A stretch of 64,000 nucleotides of DNA, taken from contig NZ_JABRPL010000001.1 of the NCBI RefSeq assembly GCF_013249015.1, positions 1 to 64,000 of the forward strand, written 5' to 3'. Positions 49,539 through 59,301 of this stretch are shown piece after piece. Every line of letters begins with the position of its first letter. The first letter of the stretch is position 1. Source of the stretch: Rathayibacter agropyri. Lineage in GTDB: Bacteria > Actinomycetota > Actinomycetes > Actinomycetales > Microbacteriaceae. Below the pieces are notes generated by a model. That model was not told where the DNA came from. It saw nothing but the letters and a program-made list of their open reading frames with translations, and made no database searches. The position numbers and the translations under genes were made by a program.

Positions 49539-50082
49539 TGCCCGCTCTGCCCACTGTGTCCGTCCGCGCCCCTGTGCCCGTCCGCGCCGTCGTCGTGATG
49601 GGTGTCTCCGGCAGCGGCAAGTCGACGGTTGCGGCGCTGCTCGCCGAGCGGCTGGGCTGGGAGTTCCTCGAGGGGGACGGTCTGCATCCGGCCGCGAATG
49701 TCGAGAAGATGCGCGCCGGCATCCCGCTCTCAGATGAGGACCGTGCGCCGTGGCTCGCCGAGATTGCGCGCGTCGTCGACGAGCGGATCCGCGCGGGCCG
49801 GCCGGTGGTCGTGACCTGTTCGGCCCTGCGGCGGCGCTATCGCGACGTGCTACGCCGGGACGACCTCGTCTTCGCGCACCTCGCCGGCTCGCGCGACCGC
49901 ATCTCGGGACGCCTCGCTGCCCGCGTCGGCCACTTCATGCCGACGACGCTCCTCGACTCGCAGTTCGGCGCTCTCGAGCCCCTCGGGGAGGACGAGGCGC
50001 ACGTCACGGTCGACGTCGGTCGATCGCCGGAGGAGGAGGTCGCCGAGATCCTCGACCGGCTCGGCCTCTCGCCGGCCGCAGG

Positions 50083-50086
<4 letters not shown>
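49538..50086 (+). CDS. gntK: gluconokinase
   Basis: This 182-aa kinase phosphorylates gluconate to 6-phosphogluconate. It shows P-loop VVMGVSGSGKSTVAALLAER, then FLEGDGLHPAANVEKMRAGI followed by PLSDEDRAPWL, and CSALRRRYRDVLR, all diagnostic for GntK. ATG 49538 overlaps the stop of the decayed permease. Without its permease the kinase may depend on another gluconate importer or salvage internal gluconate. Confidence 0.9.
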
Positions 50087-51198
<1,112 letters not shown>

Positions 51199-51363
51199 GA
51201 GGGCTCCTTCGCTGTGGCCCTGAGGCGGGCGGGGACGCCGATCCTGCGCCGACGCTGCCCCTATCGTGCGAAGATCGTGCCCAGAGCGGGACACATTCCG
51301 CAGGATCATTCAGCGAACTGTGGTTCTCCCGCAGGACGAGCGGCGAGGAAGAGGAGCCGGCGT

Positions 51364-51849
51364 ATGCGGCCGAAGGATCTGCACGACCTCGATGACCTCG
51401 ATCCCGTCGACCGGACGCTGGTGCGCCTGCTCAGGGCGGACGCGCGCACTCCCAACAGCCGCCTCGCCGAGCGCGCGGGCATCGCTCCGTCGACCTGCGT
51501 CGCCCGTGTGCGCGGGCTGCGTGAGCGGGGGATCATCACCGGCTTCACAGCAGAACTCGACCCGGCCGCACTCGGACTCACGCTGCAGGCGCTGATCAGT
51601 GTCAACATCCGCGTGGGGCAGCGCCAGGCGATCACGCGGTTCGCGGAGGAGATCCGGGCGCTTCCCGAGGTGGTGCAGTTGTTCTTTCTGGGCGGCTCCG
51701 AGGACTTCATCATCCACGTTGCCGTCCGCGACTCGAACGATGTGCGCGACTTCGTGGTCTCGAACCTGTCGGCGCACCCCGCTGTGGCCTCGACGCGCAC
51801 GAGCCTGGTGTTCGACCACCACCGGATGGGCCCGTCGGTTCCAGAGTAG
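51364..51849 (+). CDS. Lrp/AsnC family regulator, probable AldR
   Basis: The 161-aa protein has an N-terminal HTH (DRTLVRLLRADARTPNSRLA followed by ERAGIAPSTCVARVRGL) and a C-terminal RAM ligand domain (ALISVNIRVGQRQAITRFAE). It is divergent from ald with 165 nt between. By analogy with AldR of mycobacteria it probably senses alanine or other amino acids and controls ald. ATG 51364 is taken; the frame is open far upstream but overlaps ald. Confidence 0.9.
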   Translation: MRPKDLHDLDDLDPVDRTLVRLLRADARTPNSRLAERAGIAPSTCVARVRGLRERGIITGFTAELDPAALGLTLQALISVNIRVGQRQAITRFAEEIRALPEVVQLFFLGGSEDFIIHVAVRDSNDVRDFVVSNLSAHPAVASTRTSLVFDHHRMGPSVPE

Positions 51850-52107
51850 TCAGTGTGCCCCGGGGGTGAGATCGCCGCCGCCGCGCTGCATCAGGCCGGG
51901 GATCCGCTTCGCGAGGCCGGGGATGCTCTCCTCCGAGATCGCGATCTGGGTGTCGCGGAGCCGCTGGCGCAGCAGCGCCTCGACGTCTTCGTCCGGCCTC
52001 AGCTCGGCGTCGCCAGCGACCTGGAGCAGGACGCCGCGCAGTTTCTCGTCCAGAGGCGCGTCGTTGCTGCCGTGCTGGATGGGGTGGTCCTGGGATGCGT
52101 TCGTCAT
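51850..52107 (-). CDS. small hypothetical protein
   Basis: This 85-aa polar protein contains DEKLRGVLLQVAGDAELRPD followed by EDVEALLRQRLRDTQI and ends GLMQRGGGDLTPGAH. It has no signal peptide or membrane span. ATG 52107 is the plausible start; the open frame to 52686 overlaps the DNA glycosylase gene. Its stop abuts the end of the Lrp-type gene. Function unknown. Confidence 0.65.
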   Translation of the reverse strand: MTNASQDHPIQHGSNDAPLDEKLRGVLLQVAGDAELRPDEDVEALLRQRLRDTQIAISEESIPGLAKRIPGLMQRGGGDLTPGAH

Positions 52108-52185
52108 GCGCCCATGCTGGCACCGGCGGCCGGTGGGGGAGAGGACTTGCGCGGGATACGGGGACCTGCACGCCAGGATGAGGGC

Positions 52186-52767
52186 ATGCCGTTCACCCGC
52201 GCCGAGCTCGCCTCGTTCCAAGGCCGCACCGTCGAGGATCTGCTCGGCGACGAGGTTCGCCTCCTCTTCGTCGGAATCAACCCCGGCCTGTGGACCGCTG
52301 CCACCGGCGCGCACTTCGCGCATCCCGGCAATCGCTTCTACCCGGCGCTCGTCGCCGCAGGCATCCTCGACCGGCCTCTCCGTGTGTCGGAGGGGATGAG
52401 CGACGCCGATCGAGAAGCTCTGCTCTCGAGAGGGATCGGCATCACGAACCTCGCCGCGCGGGCGACCGCGCGGGCCGACGAGCTGACCCGCGAGGAGCTG
52501 CGCGCGGGGGCCGAGCGCCTCGTCACCACCGTGGAGCGCGTGCGACCGGCCGCCGTCGCGCTCGTCGGGATCACCGCGTACCGCGCCGCCTTCGGCCGCC
52601 GCACAGCGAAGCAGGGCCGCCAAGCGGAGGATCTCGCGGGAGTGCCGCTCTGGGTGCTGCCGAACCCGAGCGGGCTGAACGCGCACGACACGGTTGCCTC
52701 GCTCGGCCGCGCCTACCGCGAGCCTGCGAGAGCCGCGGGAATCGTCGCTCCCGACCCCGAGGAATAG
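52186..52767 (+). CDS. mug: mismatch-specific uracil/thymine DNA glycosylase (MUG family)
   Basis: The 193-aa protein shows LLFVGINPGLWTAATGAHFA with the MUG catalytic Asn in GINPG. It also has HPGNRFYPALVAAGI, GIGITNLAARATARADELT, and VLPNPSGLNAHDTVASLG with the intercalation loop. It removes uracil or thymine from G:U/G:T mispairs. ATG 52186 follows GATGAGGGC. It is divergent from the small hypothetical gene. Confidence 0.9.
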   Translation: MPFTRAELASFQGRTVEDLLGDEVRLLFVGINPGLWTAATGAHFAHPGNRFYPALVAAGILDRPLRVSEGMSDADREALLSRGIGITNLAARATARADELTREELRAGAERLVTTVERVRPAAVALVGITAYRAAFGRRTAKQGRQAEDLAGVPLWVLPNPSGLNAHDTVASLGRAYREPARAAGIVAPDPEE

Positions 52768-52796
52768 CCGTCGTCACTCGGCGGTTGCAGAAGTCC

Positions 52797-53840
52797 ATGA
52801 GTATGCATGAAGTTACGTTCGGAGTCGACACCTTCGGCGACGTCACTGCCGGCCCGGATGGCGTGCCGCTGCCCCACGGCCAGGTGCTGCGCGATGTGGT
52901 CGAGGAGGGGGTCCTGGCGGACGCCGTCGGCATCGACTTCTTCGGCATCGGGGAGCACCACCGTGCCGACTTCGCGGTCAGCGCTCCCGACGTCGTGCTC
53001 GCAGCCATCGCCGCGCGCACCGAGCGCATCCACCTCGGCTCCGCCGTGACCGTTCTGTCCTCCGACGACCCGGTGCGCGTCTACCAGCGCTTCGCCACCC
53101 TCGACGGGATCTCCGGCGGGCGCGCCGAGGTCATCCTCGGCCGCGGCTCCTTCACCGAATCGTTCCCGCTGTTTGGCTACGACCTCTCGCAGTACGAACT
53201 CCTCTTCGAGGACAAGCTTGACCTCTTCCACGCTCTGGTGCAGGGCGGCCCGGTCACCTGGCAGGGCACCACCCGCCCCGCGCTGACCGAGCAGAGCGTC
53301 TACCCAGCGCTGGAAAACGGAAAGCTGCGCACGTGGATCGGCGTCGGCGGCAGCCCCGAGTCTGTCGTCCGTGCCGCGCGCTACGGCTTCCCGCTGGTGC
53401 TCGCGATCATCGGCGGCTCACCCGCTCGCTTCCGTCCCTACGTCGAGCTCTTCGGGCGAGCGCTCGACCAGCTCGAGCAGCCCCGGCTCCCCGTCGCCGT
53501 ACACTCGCCCGGCTTCGTCGCCGACACCGACGAGGAGGCGCGTGAGCTCTACTACCCGCACCACAGGGCGATGATGGACGCGATCGGCCGAGAGCGCGGC
53601 TGGTCACCGATGACCCGGGAGCGCTTCGATGAGGAGTCGGGCCCCGAGGGCGCCATCCACCTCGGCTCGCCCGAGACAGTCGCCCGCAAGATCGCAGGGA
53701 CGGTCTCGGCGCTCGGCATCGACCGGTTCGACCTGAAGTACAGCGCGGGCACCCTTCCCCACTCGGCAATCATGCGCACCATCGAGCTCTACGGCACGCA
53801 GGTCATCCCGCGCGTGCGGGAGATCCTCGCCGGGAGCTGA
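52797..53840 (+). CDS. LLM class flavin-dependent oxidoreductase
   Basis: This 347-aa luciferase-like TIM-barrel protein has FGVDTFGDVTAGPDGVPLPH, FFGIGEHHRADFAVSAPDVV, and the conserved SGGRAEVILGRGSFTESFPL. The C-terminal LGSPETVARKIAGTVSALGI also fits. It uses FMN or F420 on an unknown substrate. ATG 52797 and ATG 52803 are both possible. Confidence 0.88.
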   Translation: MSMHEVTFGVDTFGDVTAGPDGVPLPHGQVLRDVVEEGVLADAVGIDFFGIGEHHRADFAVSAPDVVLAAIAARTERIHLGSAVTVLSSDDPVRVYQRFATLDGISGGRAEVILGRGSFTESFPLFGYDLSQYELLFEDKLDLFHALVQGGPVTWQGTTRPALTEQSVYPALENGKLRTWIGVGGSPESVVRAARYGFPLVLAIIGGSPARFRPYVELFGRALDQLEQPRLPVAVHSPGFVADTDEEARELYYPHHRAMMDAIGRERGWSPMTRERFDEESGPEGAIHLGSPETVARKIAGTVSALGIDRFDLKYSAGTLPHSAIMRTIELYGTQVIPRVREILAGS

Positions 53841-53934
53841 TCGGGCGGCCCGGTGAGCGCTCCCGTCGGGTGCCCGGGCGGCGTCGATACACTCGAACAC
53901 CCGGTGATCCCGCCGCCCGACCCTTCGGAAGCAC

Positions 53935-54855
53935 ATGCCAGACAGCCACGCCGCCCGCACCCCCTACGAGGTGCTGGGCGTCGCCGCCACCGCGTCCGAC
54001 GACGAGCTCAAGCGGGCCTACCGCCGCCTGCTCCGCGAGACGCATCCCGACACGGGCGGTGACGCCGCCGCCTTCCACGCGGTGCAGGTCGCCTGGGAGC
54101 GCATCGGCAGCATGTCGGCGCGCGGCGACTACGACCGCGGCGCCCCGGCGCCCGGCGCCTCCTCTCCTCAGACGCCGTACACCGGCTCGCCGCGCCCGCA
54201 CAGCGCGTCGGCCGTGCGAGCCCGCTCGTACGGCCATCCCGGAGGCGCGGCACGCGAGTATTACCTGCGCCTCGTCCGCGAGTGGCTGGGCCGCGGCGCC
54301 GCTGTCGATGATCCATTCGACCCAGCCATCGTCCGCTCCGCCCCTCGCGAGGTCCGTTCCTGGCTCGCGAAGGCGCAGGCCGAGGAGGCGACCGCCGCCC
54401 TGGTCGGCGCCCTCGGCATCGCCTACACGATCTGGAACGACGTCGCGGTGGGCGATGGCGGCCTCAAGATCGACCACCTCGTGCTCGGCCCCTCCGGTCT
54501 GCTCGCGATCACCTCGGCTGACTGGGGCGACCCGGTCCGCCTCCGCAAGGGCGAGCTGGAGGGGCCGAGCATCGCCGACGACGAGAAGCCGATCTCGTCG
54601 CTGGCCAAGGCCGCGCGGCGGCTCGGGCGCGATCTCGGCGTGCGCTTCTCCGCGAGCGTCGTCGTGGTCCCTGATGATGCGCTGGAGCAGCCGTTCGAAC
54701 AGGTGGAGCGCGGCCGGCACCAGGGCGCCGTCGTCATCCGCCGCTCGCTGCTGCCGCAACTGCTGCGTTCCGGAACCGACGATCCCCGGCTGGGAGGCTA
54801 CGGCGAGGCGTTCGAGGTCCGCACCCGGGTCCAGAACCGCATCCGCTTCGTCTGA
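53935..54855 (+). CDS. J-domain protein with NERD-like C-terminal domain
   Basis: This 306-aa protein has an N-terminal J domain: TPYEVLGVAATASDDELKRA then YRRLLRETHPDTGGD with the HPD motif that stimulates DnaK. A Pro/Ser linker (about residues 70-100) leads to a C-terminal NERD-like region with GGLKIDHLVLGPSGLLAITS, the D-H-(x)n-G pattern of nuclease-related domains. It lacks the zinc and substrate domains of true DnaJ. It may deliver DNA- or RNA-linked clients to DnaK; unproven. Confidence 0.8.
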   Translation: MPDSHAARTPYEVLGVAATASDDELKRAYRRLLRETHPDTGGDAAAFHAVQVAWERIGSMSARGDYDRGAPAPGASSPQTPYTGSPRPHSASAVRARSYGHPGGAAREYYLRLVREWLGRGAAVDDPFDPAIVRSAPREVRSWLAKAQAEEATAALVGALGIAYTIWNDVAVGDGGLKIDHLVLGPSGLLAITSADWGDPVRLRKGELEGPSIADDEKPISSLAKAARRLGRDLGVRFSASVVVVPDDALEQPFEQVERGRHQGAVVIRRSLLPQLLRSGTDDPRLGGYGEAFEVRTRVQNRIRFV

Positions 54856-54970
54856 GCCGGAGCTAGCCGCCGGTTGCCGCCGGGGCAAGGGGTTAGCGCA
54901 CCTCCGCCCCGCCGCCCCAGCATGGAGTATGCCCGCGGGCATCCCACGACGAGCGGAACGAGGACGGACG

Positions 54971-55951
54971 ATGGTGCGATTCGGCTACACCCTGATGACC
55001 GAGCAGAGCGGACCCAAGCAGCTGGTTGGCTACGCGGTCGACGCTGAAAGGCTCGGCTTCGAGTTCGCGGTCTCGAGCGACCACTACTCGCCCTGGCTGA
55101 CCGAGCAGGGGCACGCCTCCTACGCGTGGACTCTCCTCGGCGCGGTCGCCCAGGCGACGTCGACCATCGACCTGACGACCTACGTCACTGCTCCCACCAT
55201 CCGCTACCACCCCGCGGTCGTCGCGCAGAAGGCGGCGACCCTGGCGATCCTCTCGGACGACCGCTTCACCCTGGGCCTGGGCTCAGGGGAGAACCTGAAC
55301 GAGCACGTCGTCGGCGAGGGGTGGCCCTCGGTCGCCGTCCGGCAGGACATGCTGGAGGAGGCGGTGCACCTCATCCGCGAGCTGCACACCGGCGAGTTGG
55401 TCACCTGGGAGGGCGACTACTTCCGTGTCGACTCAGCGCGGATCTGGGACCTCCCGGACAAGCCCGTCGAGATCGGTCTGGCCGTCTCCGGGACGAAGTC
55501 GATCGAGCGCTTTGCCCCGATCGCCGACCACTTCATCACCACCGAGCCCGACCCCGAGCTCATCTCGCAGTGGACTGCGGTTCGCGGAGCCGACGCCGCT
55601 CCGTCGCGCACCATCGGGCAGATCCCGGTCTGCTGGGCGCCCAGCAAGGAGCAGGGGGTGACGCTCGCCCACGAGCAGTTCCGCTGGTTCGCGGGCGGCT
55701 GGGCGGTCAACTCCGACCTGCCGACGCCCGCCGGTTTCGCGGGCGCGAGCCAGTTCGTGCGCCCGGAAGACGTCGCCGAGCAGATCGCCTGCGGACCGGA
55801 CCTCGACGAGCTTGCCGAGAGCGTCGTGCCCTACATCGAGGCGGGCTTCACCGACATCGCGCTGGTTCAGGTCGGCGACGAGCTGCAACAGCGCTTCCTC
55901 GACGAGGCGGCAGAGGGGCTGCTCGAGCGCCTGCGCTCCCTCGCCCCCTGA
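54971..55951 (+). CDS. LLM class F420-dependent oxidoreductase (TIGR03557-like)
   Basis: This 326-aa protein resembles F420-dependent glucose-6-phosphate dehydrogenase relatives: FGYTLMTEQSGPKQLVGYAV, SSDHYSPWLTEQGHASYAW, TYVTAPTIRYHPAVVAQKAA, and LGLGSGENLNEHVVGEGWPS. It probably uses coenzyme F420. ATG 54971 follows GAGGACG. No adjacent partner indicates the substrate. Confidence 0.9.
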   Translation: MVRFGYTLMTEQSGPKQLVGYAVDAERLGFEFAVSSDHYSPWLTEQGHASYAWTLLGAVAQATSTIDLTTYVTAPTIRYHPAVVAQKAATLAILSDDRFTLGLGSGENLNEHVVGEGWPSVAVRQDMLEEAVHLIRELHTGELVTWEGDYFRVDSARIWDLPDKPVEIGLAVSGTKSIERFAPIADHFITTEPDPELISQWTAVRGADAAPSRTIGQIPVCWAPSKEQGVTLAHEQFRWFAGGWAVNSDLPTPAGFAGASQFVRPEDVAEQIACGPDLDELAESVVPYIEAGFTDIALVQVGDELQQRFLDEAAEGLLERLRSLAP

Positions 55952-55971
55952 CTGAGGCGGGCGCTTCCCGA

Positions 55972-56349
55972 TCAGAAGCCGCGGAGGCGCTCGATGTCGC
56001 GGCGGTCGCGCTTCGTCGGCCGTCCGGCGCCGCGGTCGCGCACGATCACAGCGGGAGCCGACTCCCGCGGCGGAGGCGGAGGCGTGCGGTCCTCCACGCA
56101 CTCGGCGGCGACCGGGGCGCCGACCCGCTTGACCACCAGCCCGCGCACGACGAGTTCTCGGTCGAAGCCACCGATTCGGGCTCGCACCTCATCGCCGACA
56201 CGCACCGTCTGCGCCGCCTTCGCCCGCTCCCCGTTCACGCGGATATGGCCGGCCCGCGCGGCGGTCGTGGCGGCGGAGCGGGTCTTGTACACGCGGACCG
56301 CCCACAGCCAGGCGTCCACTCGCACCGAACCGGTCACCGGGATCTGCAT
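55972..56349 (-). CDS. S4 domain RNA-binding protein (Hsp15-like)
   Basis: The 125-aa protein begins with an S4 domain: RVDAWLWAVRVYKTRSAATT followed by AARAGHIRVNGERAKAAQTV. A basic tail with PTKRDRRDIERLRGF follows, as in HslR/Hsp15, which binds stalled 50S-nascent chain complexes. ATG 56349. It converges on the LLM gene. Confidence 0.88.
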   Translation of the reverse strand: MQIPVTGSVRVDAWLWAVRVYKTRSAATTAARAGHIRVNGERAKAAQTVRVGDEVRARIGGFDRELVVRGLVVKRVGAPVAAECVEDRTPPPPPRESAPAVIVRDRGAGRPTKRDRRDIERLRGF

Positions 56350-56438
56350 CCCGCCAGTCTACGAAACGGCCCGCTCCCTTCTCCACGGCCCACCATCCAC
56401 CCCGCGGCCCGCCAGAGGCCGCCGACAGAAGGATCGAC

Positions 56439-56981
56439 ATGAACCGAGACGACAGCATCTACTCCGGGTCCGACGACGCACGAGGCGACGACGCCCTTCG
56501 TAGTGACGACAGCCGCATGGTCGCCGCGAACGACAGCTCCGGTGCCGGTGGCACGCGCGGCGACGTCGGGATGAGCACCACGAGCGGCGCGGACACCGGC
56601 GTCCCCACGCGGGGCGCACCGCCGCACAGCGGCTCGCCCTCGGAGCTGCGGCCGACAGCCTTCCCGCATGCGGGCCTCGAGTTCTCGCTTGTCCCGTCGG
56701 GTCACGAGGAGTGGCGCATCGAGCACCCTGCTGGTCGCGCTGTCGGTGTGCTCGCCGTGATCTCCCACGCGGGCGAGGAGGCGGAGGCTGTGTTCGTCAC
56801 GCGCCGCGTCGGCTCCGAGGATGCCGTGGCCGAGGGCACGGACTGGCGCGGCATCGTGTCCGCCGTCATCAACGACGAGGCCGCCGATCAGCGCGACGCC
56901 GTGCAGCCCGACCCCACCGTCTCCCACGTGCGCGGCGGCCTCATCACCCGCGCCCCGTCCGCCCCCGACGCCCTCTCCTGA
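56439..56981 (+). CDS. hypothetical protein with disordered N terminus
   Basis: In this 180-aa protein the first 65 residues are Ser/Gly/Asp/Thr-rich and probably disordered. The second half has a compact region FPHAGLEFSLVPSGHEEWRI and VGVLAVISHAGEEAEAVFVT. No family recognised. ATG 56439 follows AGAAGGATC. It is the last core gene before the RiPP cassette, and an inverted-repeat element follows its stop. Confidence 0.7.
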   Translation: MNRDDSIYSGSDDARGDDALRSDDSRMVAANDSSGAGGTRGDVGMSTTSGADTGVPTRGAPPHSGSPSELRPTAFPHAGLEFSLVPSGHEEWRIEHPAGRAVGVLAVISHAGEEAEAVFVTRRVGSEDAVAEGTDWRGIVSAVINDEAADQRDAVQPDPTVSHVRGGLITRAPSAPDALS

Positions 56982-56990
56982 CCCCACTGC

Positions 56991-57060
56991 CCCTCCGCGA
57001 GATGCCACTCGAGGCCACCGTCACCCGGCGTGTCGCGTACCCAAGTGGCATCGCGGAGGG
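56991..57060. repeat. palindromic intergenic element, copy 1
   Basis: CCCTCCGCG (56991-56999) plus GATGCCACT (57001-57009) pairs with AGTGGCATCGCGGAGGG (57044-57060), with one extra two-base bulge, around a 34-nt loop. The right half (57022-57070) recurs at 60296-60352, on the other side of the inserted cassette, giving long direct repeats at both ends. Confidence 0.8.
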
Positions 57061-57070
57061 GGTCAGCGGG

Positions 57071-57223
57071 CGCCGCTGCGGTGCGGGTGCGCGTCAGCGT
57101 CGAGGGAGGGGCGATCGAGGAGAACCGTCAGCAGGGCGCCGAGCAGCGAGCCGCTGCCGTTGGACACGAGGTCCTGCACGTCGGCGACCCGGGTCGGCAG
57201 CCAGAGCAGCTGCGCCGTCTCAA
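57071..57223. pseudogene. duplicated, internally deleted fragment of pabC and vanZ
   Basis: Bases 57071-57120 match 61143-61192 (start region of pabC, one mismatch in 50). Bases 57117-57223 match 61256-61362 (end of vanZ, few mismatches). Relative to the intact locus a block of about 64 bp spanning the pabC/vanZ junction is missing. The match stops abruptly at 57223 where AT-richer DNA begins. This is a scar of a duplication or homologous import accompanying insertion of the RiPP cassette. Confidence 0.85.
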
Positions 57224-57397
57224 AGAAATTTAATTTTGCATAAGCCTTAGTGAGGAAGCGATGTTCTGGCCTAATAGCATAGGAAGCCTATTCAAGGCCC
57301 CGACGGGTCACTACTAAACCCCTGATCAGTGAACATTTCCAAGCTGGGAATCGCGTGGCCTGAATAAGCTCTACGGCAACCCTCGTGTAAAAAGCAG

Positions 57398-57425
57398 TTG
57401 CGGAAATATTGGCGTGGAGTAGGCT
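57398..57425 (+). promoter_or_regulatory. possible promoter of the RiPP precursor gene
   Basis: TTGCGG (57398-57403) and TAGGCT (57420-57425) are spaced by 16 nt and lie 31 nt upstream of the precursor ATG. Both boxes are imperfect. The sequence 57224-57397 holds no gene; a nested hairpin is possible at 57268-57299. Confidence 0.35.
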
Positions 57426-57455
57426 GCTCGCCCAAGCACACCAACATTTACAAGC

Positions 57456-57629
57456 ATGAAAGAAGATGAAATGAACAACGCGGGAATTTTTGCCATCGAG
57501 TTCGATCTGGATAATATCGAGGTCATAGACGTGGCAAAGGGCCTGGATGACCGTGCACTTGGAGTTTCAGCTTCCGACACTTGGGCTTACACGTCCTCGT
57601 CTTCGTCTACGTGCAGCTCCACCTGCTAG
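57456..57629 (+). CDS. RiPP precursor peptide (thiazolylpeptide/lanthipeptide-like)
   Basis: This short gene encodes 57 residues. The leader is acidic and has the box IEFDLDNIEVIDVAKGLDD, similar to FDLD/FNLD leader motifs recognised by LanB-type enzymes. The C-terminal 20 residues start SASDTWAYT and end TSSSSSTCSSTC, made almost entirely of Ser, Thr and Cys, the substrates for dehydration and azole or thioether formation. ATG 57456 has no good ribosome-binding site. The in-frame ATG 57471 has AAGAAGA upstream, so a 52-aa form is possible. The gene lies 160 nt upstream of a SpaB_C-domain gene, which supports the call. Exact class (thiazolylpeptide or class I lanthipeptide) is undecided. Confidence 0.75.
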   Translation: MKEDEMNNAGIFAIEFDLDNIEVIDVAKGLDDRALGVSASDTWAYTSSSSSTCSSTC

Positions 57630-57789
57630 AAGACGCATGGAGGCTTAGCAGAGCGCGGCAGGGTCAGTACGAAATCCTAGATCAACGCTTATTCCCAAGC
57701 CGTGGATCGTATGCTCGGCATAGATCTCATGATAGCGAAGTAAGGGTAATAAACCGGAGGCCGTCCGGCCCGGGCGAGGATCACGATCA

Positions 57790-58584
57790 GTGAGTGACAC
57801 CGATGAATCATACGTCGCGTTAAATCTTGAGTTGCGGATTCCCAACTTTGATCCGCGCATCGGTGACGAGGTCATCACCCGCGTTGCTCAAGATGTCGGT
57901 GGTAGACCGTGGTGGTTTCTCCGATACTGGCAATCGGGGCCGCACATCCGCTTCAGGGCCTTGCGCGGCGAAGACGTGGAAATCATCATGCAGTCGGTAA
58001 CGACCAGCTATATGGATTGTATGACCTCATCCTGGAAGGGTGTTACAGTACTGACAGATCGGGAATACCGGGACGCCACATTCAGCGCTGCACGACAGGG
58101 TGAAGGGCATGGTGAACTGGAGTCTCTGCCGCTCGCGCCCCTCGGAGTGCATGTGCGTCCGTTCGAAAGCGAAGAGACCCGGTATGGGGGAGTGCAGCGC
58201 TATCGCGCAGCCATTAGGGCATTTGCTGAGATAGTCAATCTAGATAAAACCACGGATGGCGACGAAAGAATACGACCGTCCGCTCCTCTGTCGAATAGCC
58301 CTGAGTTCGTTCCCGGATCGGTTGTGAAGATGATGGACCGGATAATTGGGAACTCTCGTCCAGACGGTTTCGAGCACGTGGACCCGCGTCTGGCTGGCCC
58401 GACGGTGACGGACGTGCTGAAAACCGGATTCGCGTCGATACACGGAACGTACCTCCGCTCGATAATTCACACCACATGCAACAGACTAGGGCTTGCAGTA
58501 GAGGCGGAGAGGTCGTTGCGCCGGACGGCCCTCGATCTAGTGGATAAACACCGTCGACCTTTACGCCGAGACGATATCAAATGA
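57790..58584 (+). CDS. stand-alone SpaB_C / thiopeptide-type bacteriocin biosynthesis protein
   Basis: This 264-aa protein corresponds to the C-terminal (elimination/cyclisation) domain of LanB enzymes. Diagnostic segments are WWFLRYWQSGPHIRFRALRG, PFESEETRYGGVQRYRAAIR and the C-terminal TYLRSIIHTTCNRLGLAVEA. In lanthipeptide systems this domain eliminates glutamate from glutamylated Ser/Thr. In thiopeptides stand-alone versions form the central pyridine by [4+2] cycloaddition. The large glutamylation domain is missing and not encoded nearby. GTG 57790 has a GAGGAT site. Composition is lower in GC than the flanks. It likely acts on the 57456 peptide. Confidence 0.85.
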   Translation: MSDTDESYVALNLELRIPNFDPRIGDEVITRVAQDVGGRPWWFLRYWQSGPHIRFRALRGEDVEIIMQSVTTSYMDCMTSSWKGVTVLTDREYRDATFSAARQGEGHGELESLPLAPLGVHVRPFESEETRYGGVQRYRAAIRAFAEIVNLDKTTDGDERIRPSAPLSNSPEFVPGSVVKMMDRIIGNSRPDGFEHVDPRLAGPTVTDVLKTGFASIHGTYLRSIIHTTCNRLGLAVEAERSLRRTALDLVDKHRRPLRRDDIK

Positions 58585-58638
58585 CCCGGCCTCGATTCGG
58601 TGGAAAAGTAAACCTATAGTAATAGGCAGGAGCAGTAC

Positions 58639-59301
58639 ATGTCTGATAGATCGCGCGTGAGTACACCTAAATCGAAAATTGTGATGGGTGCTCTCAACGT
58701 CGCGGTCCCGGTTGCGCTATATTATTTGTCCCGCGCTCTCGGCGCGAGTCAGGTTGTGGCGCTGATGACGGGAGTCGCCTGGTCTCTTGTCTCCACGACG
58801 TACGTCTTCGCGATCACCCGGCGGATCAGTGCAAGTTCCGGCGTTGTCGGTTTTCTCCTCTTGCTCAGTGTGATCACCGCATTAGTCACAGGGGATGCCT
58901 CGTCGGTCCTCGTCGCCTCCGGCATCGTGCCCGCGGGCATCGGTGTGCTCATGATTGTCTCTGCCGTCGCAGGACGACCCGTAATTCAGGGCCTGATCGC
59001 CCCGGCCATCGACGCCGCTGCGAAGAATGAGCGAGTTTCTGCTACGTGGATGTGGAACAACGAACCGACTTACCGACGCGCCATGATCGTGTCCACGGCT
59101 CTGTGGGGGTTCTTGGTCCTCGCCGAGGCAGTGGCCGGTGTAGTCCTGGCTGTGACTTTGCCGGTCGACGAAGTGGTGGTCATCCGTCCGGTGGTCGGCA
59201 TTCTAATCGTCGGGGTAGCTGGCGTCTGTCAGTACCTGCACATACGCCATCTGAAGAAGTCCGTACCCGAAGAACTACGTGAGGGTGGGAACGCCGAGTG
59301 A
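58639..59301 (+). CDS. six-TM membrane protein of the RiPP cassette (VC0807-like)
   Basis: This 220-aa protein has about six hydrophobic segments, starting LNVAVPVALYYLSRALGASQ and including VVGFLLLLSVITALVTGDAS and IVSTALWGFLVLAEAVAGVV. It resembles the poorly characterised VC0807-type membrane proteins. ATG 58639 has AGGAG upstream. It overlaps the start of the LLM gene, so it is in the same transcript as the RiPP enzymes. A role in immunity or export of the peptide is a guess from position. Confidence 0.75.
   Translation: MSDRSRVSTPKSKIVMGALNVAVPVALYYLSRALGASQVVALMTGVAWSLVSTTYVFAITRRISASSGVVGFLLLLSVITALVTGDASSVLVASGIVPAGIGVLMIVSAVAGRPVIQGLIAPAIDAAAKNERVSATWMWNNEPTYRRAMIVSTALWGFLVLAEAVAGVVLAVTLPVDEVVVIRPVVGILIVGVAGVCQYLHIRHLKKSVPEELREGGNAE

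Noticed and set aside
56821-57243. 140-aa ORF spanning the vanZ/pabC scar
   Set aside because: It is an out-of-frame reading through the hypothetical gene and the duplicated fragment; not a gene.
57456-57629. Calling the precursor definitely a lanthipeptide or definitely a thiopeptide
   Set aside because: Neither LanC/LanB-N nor YcaO is encoded in the window, so the class cannot be fixed from the sequence alone.
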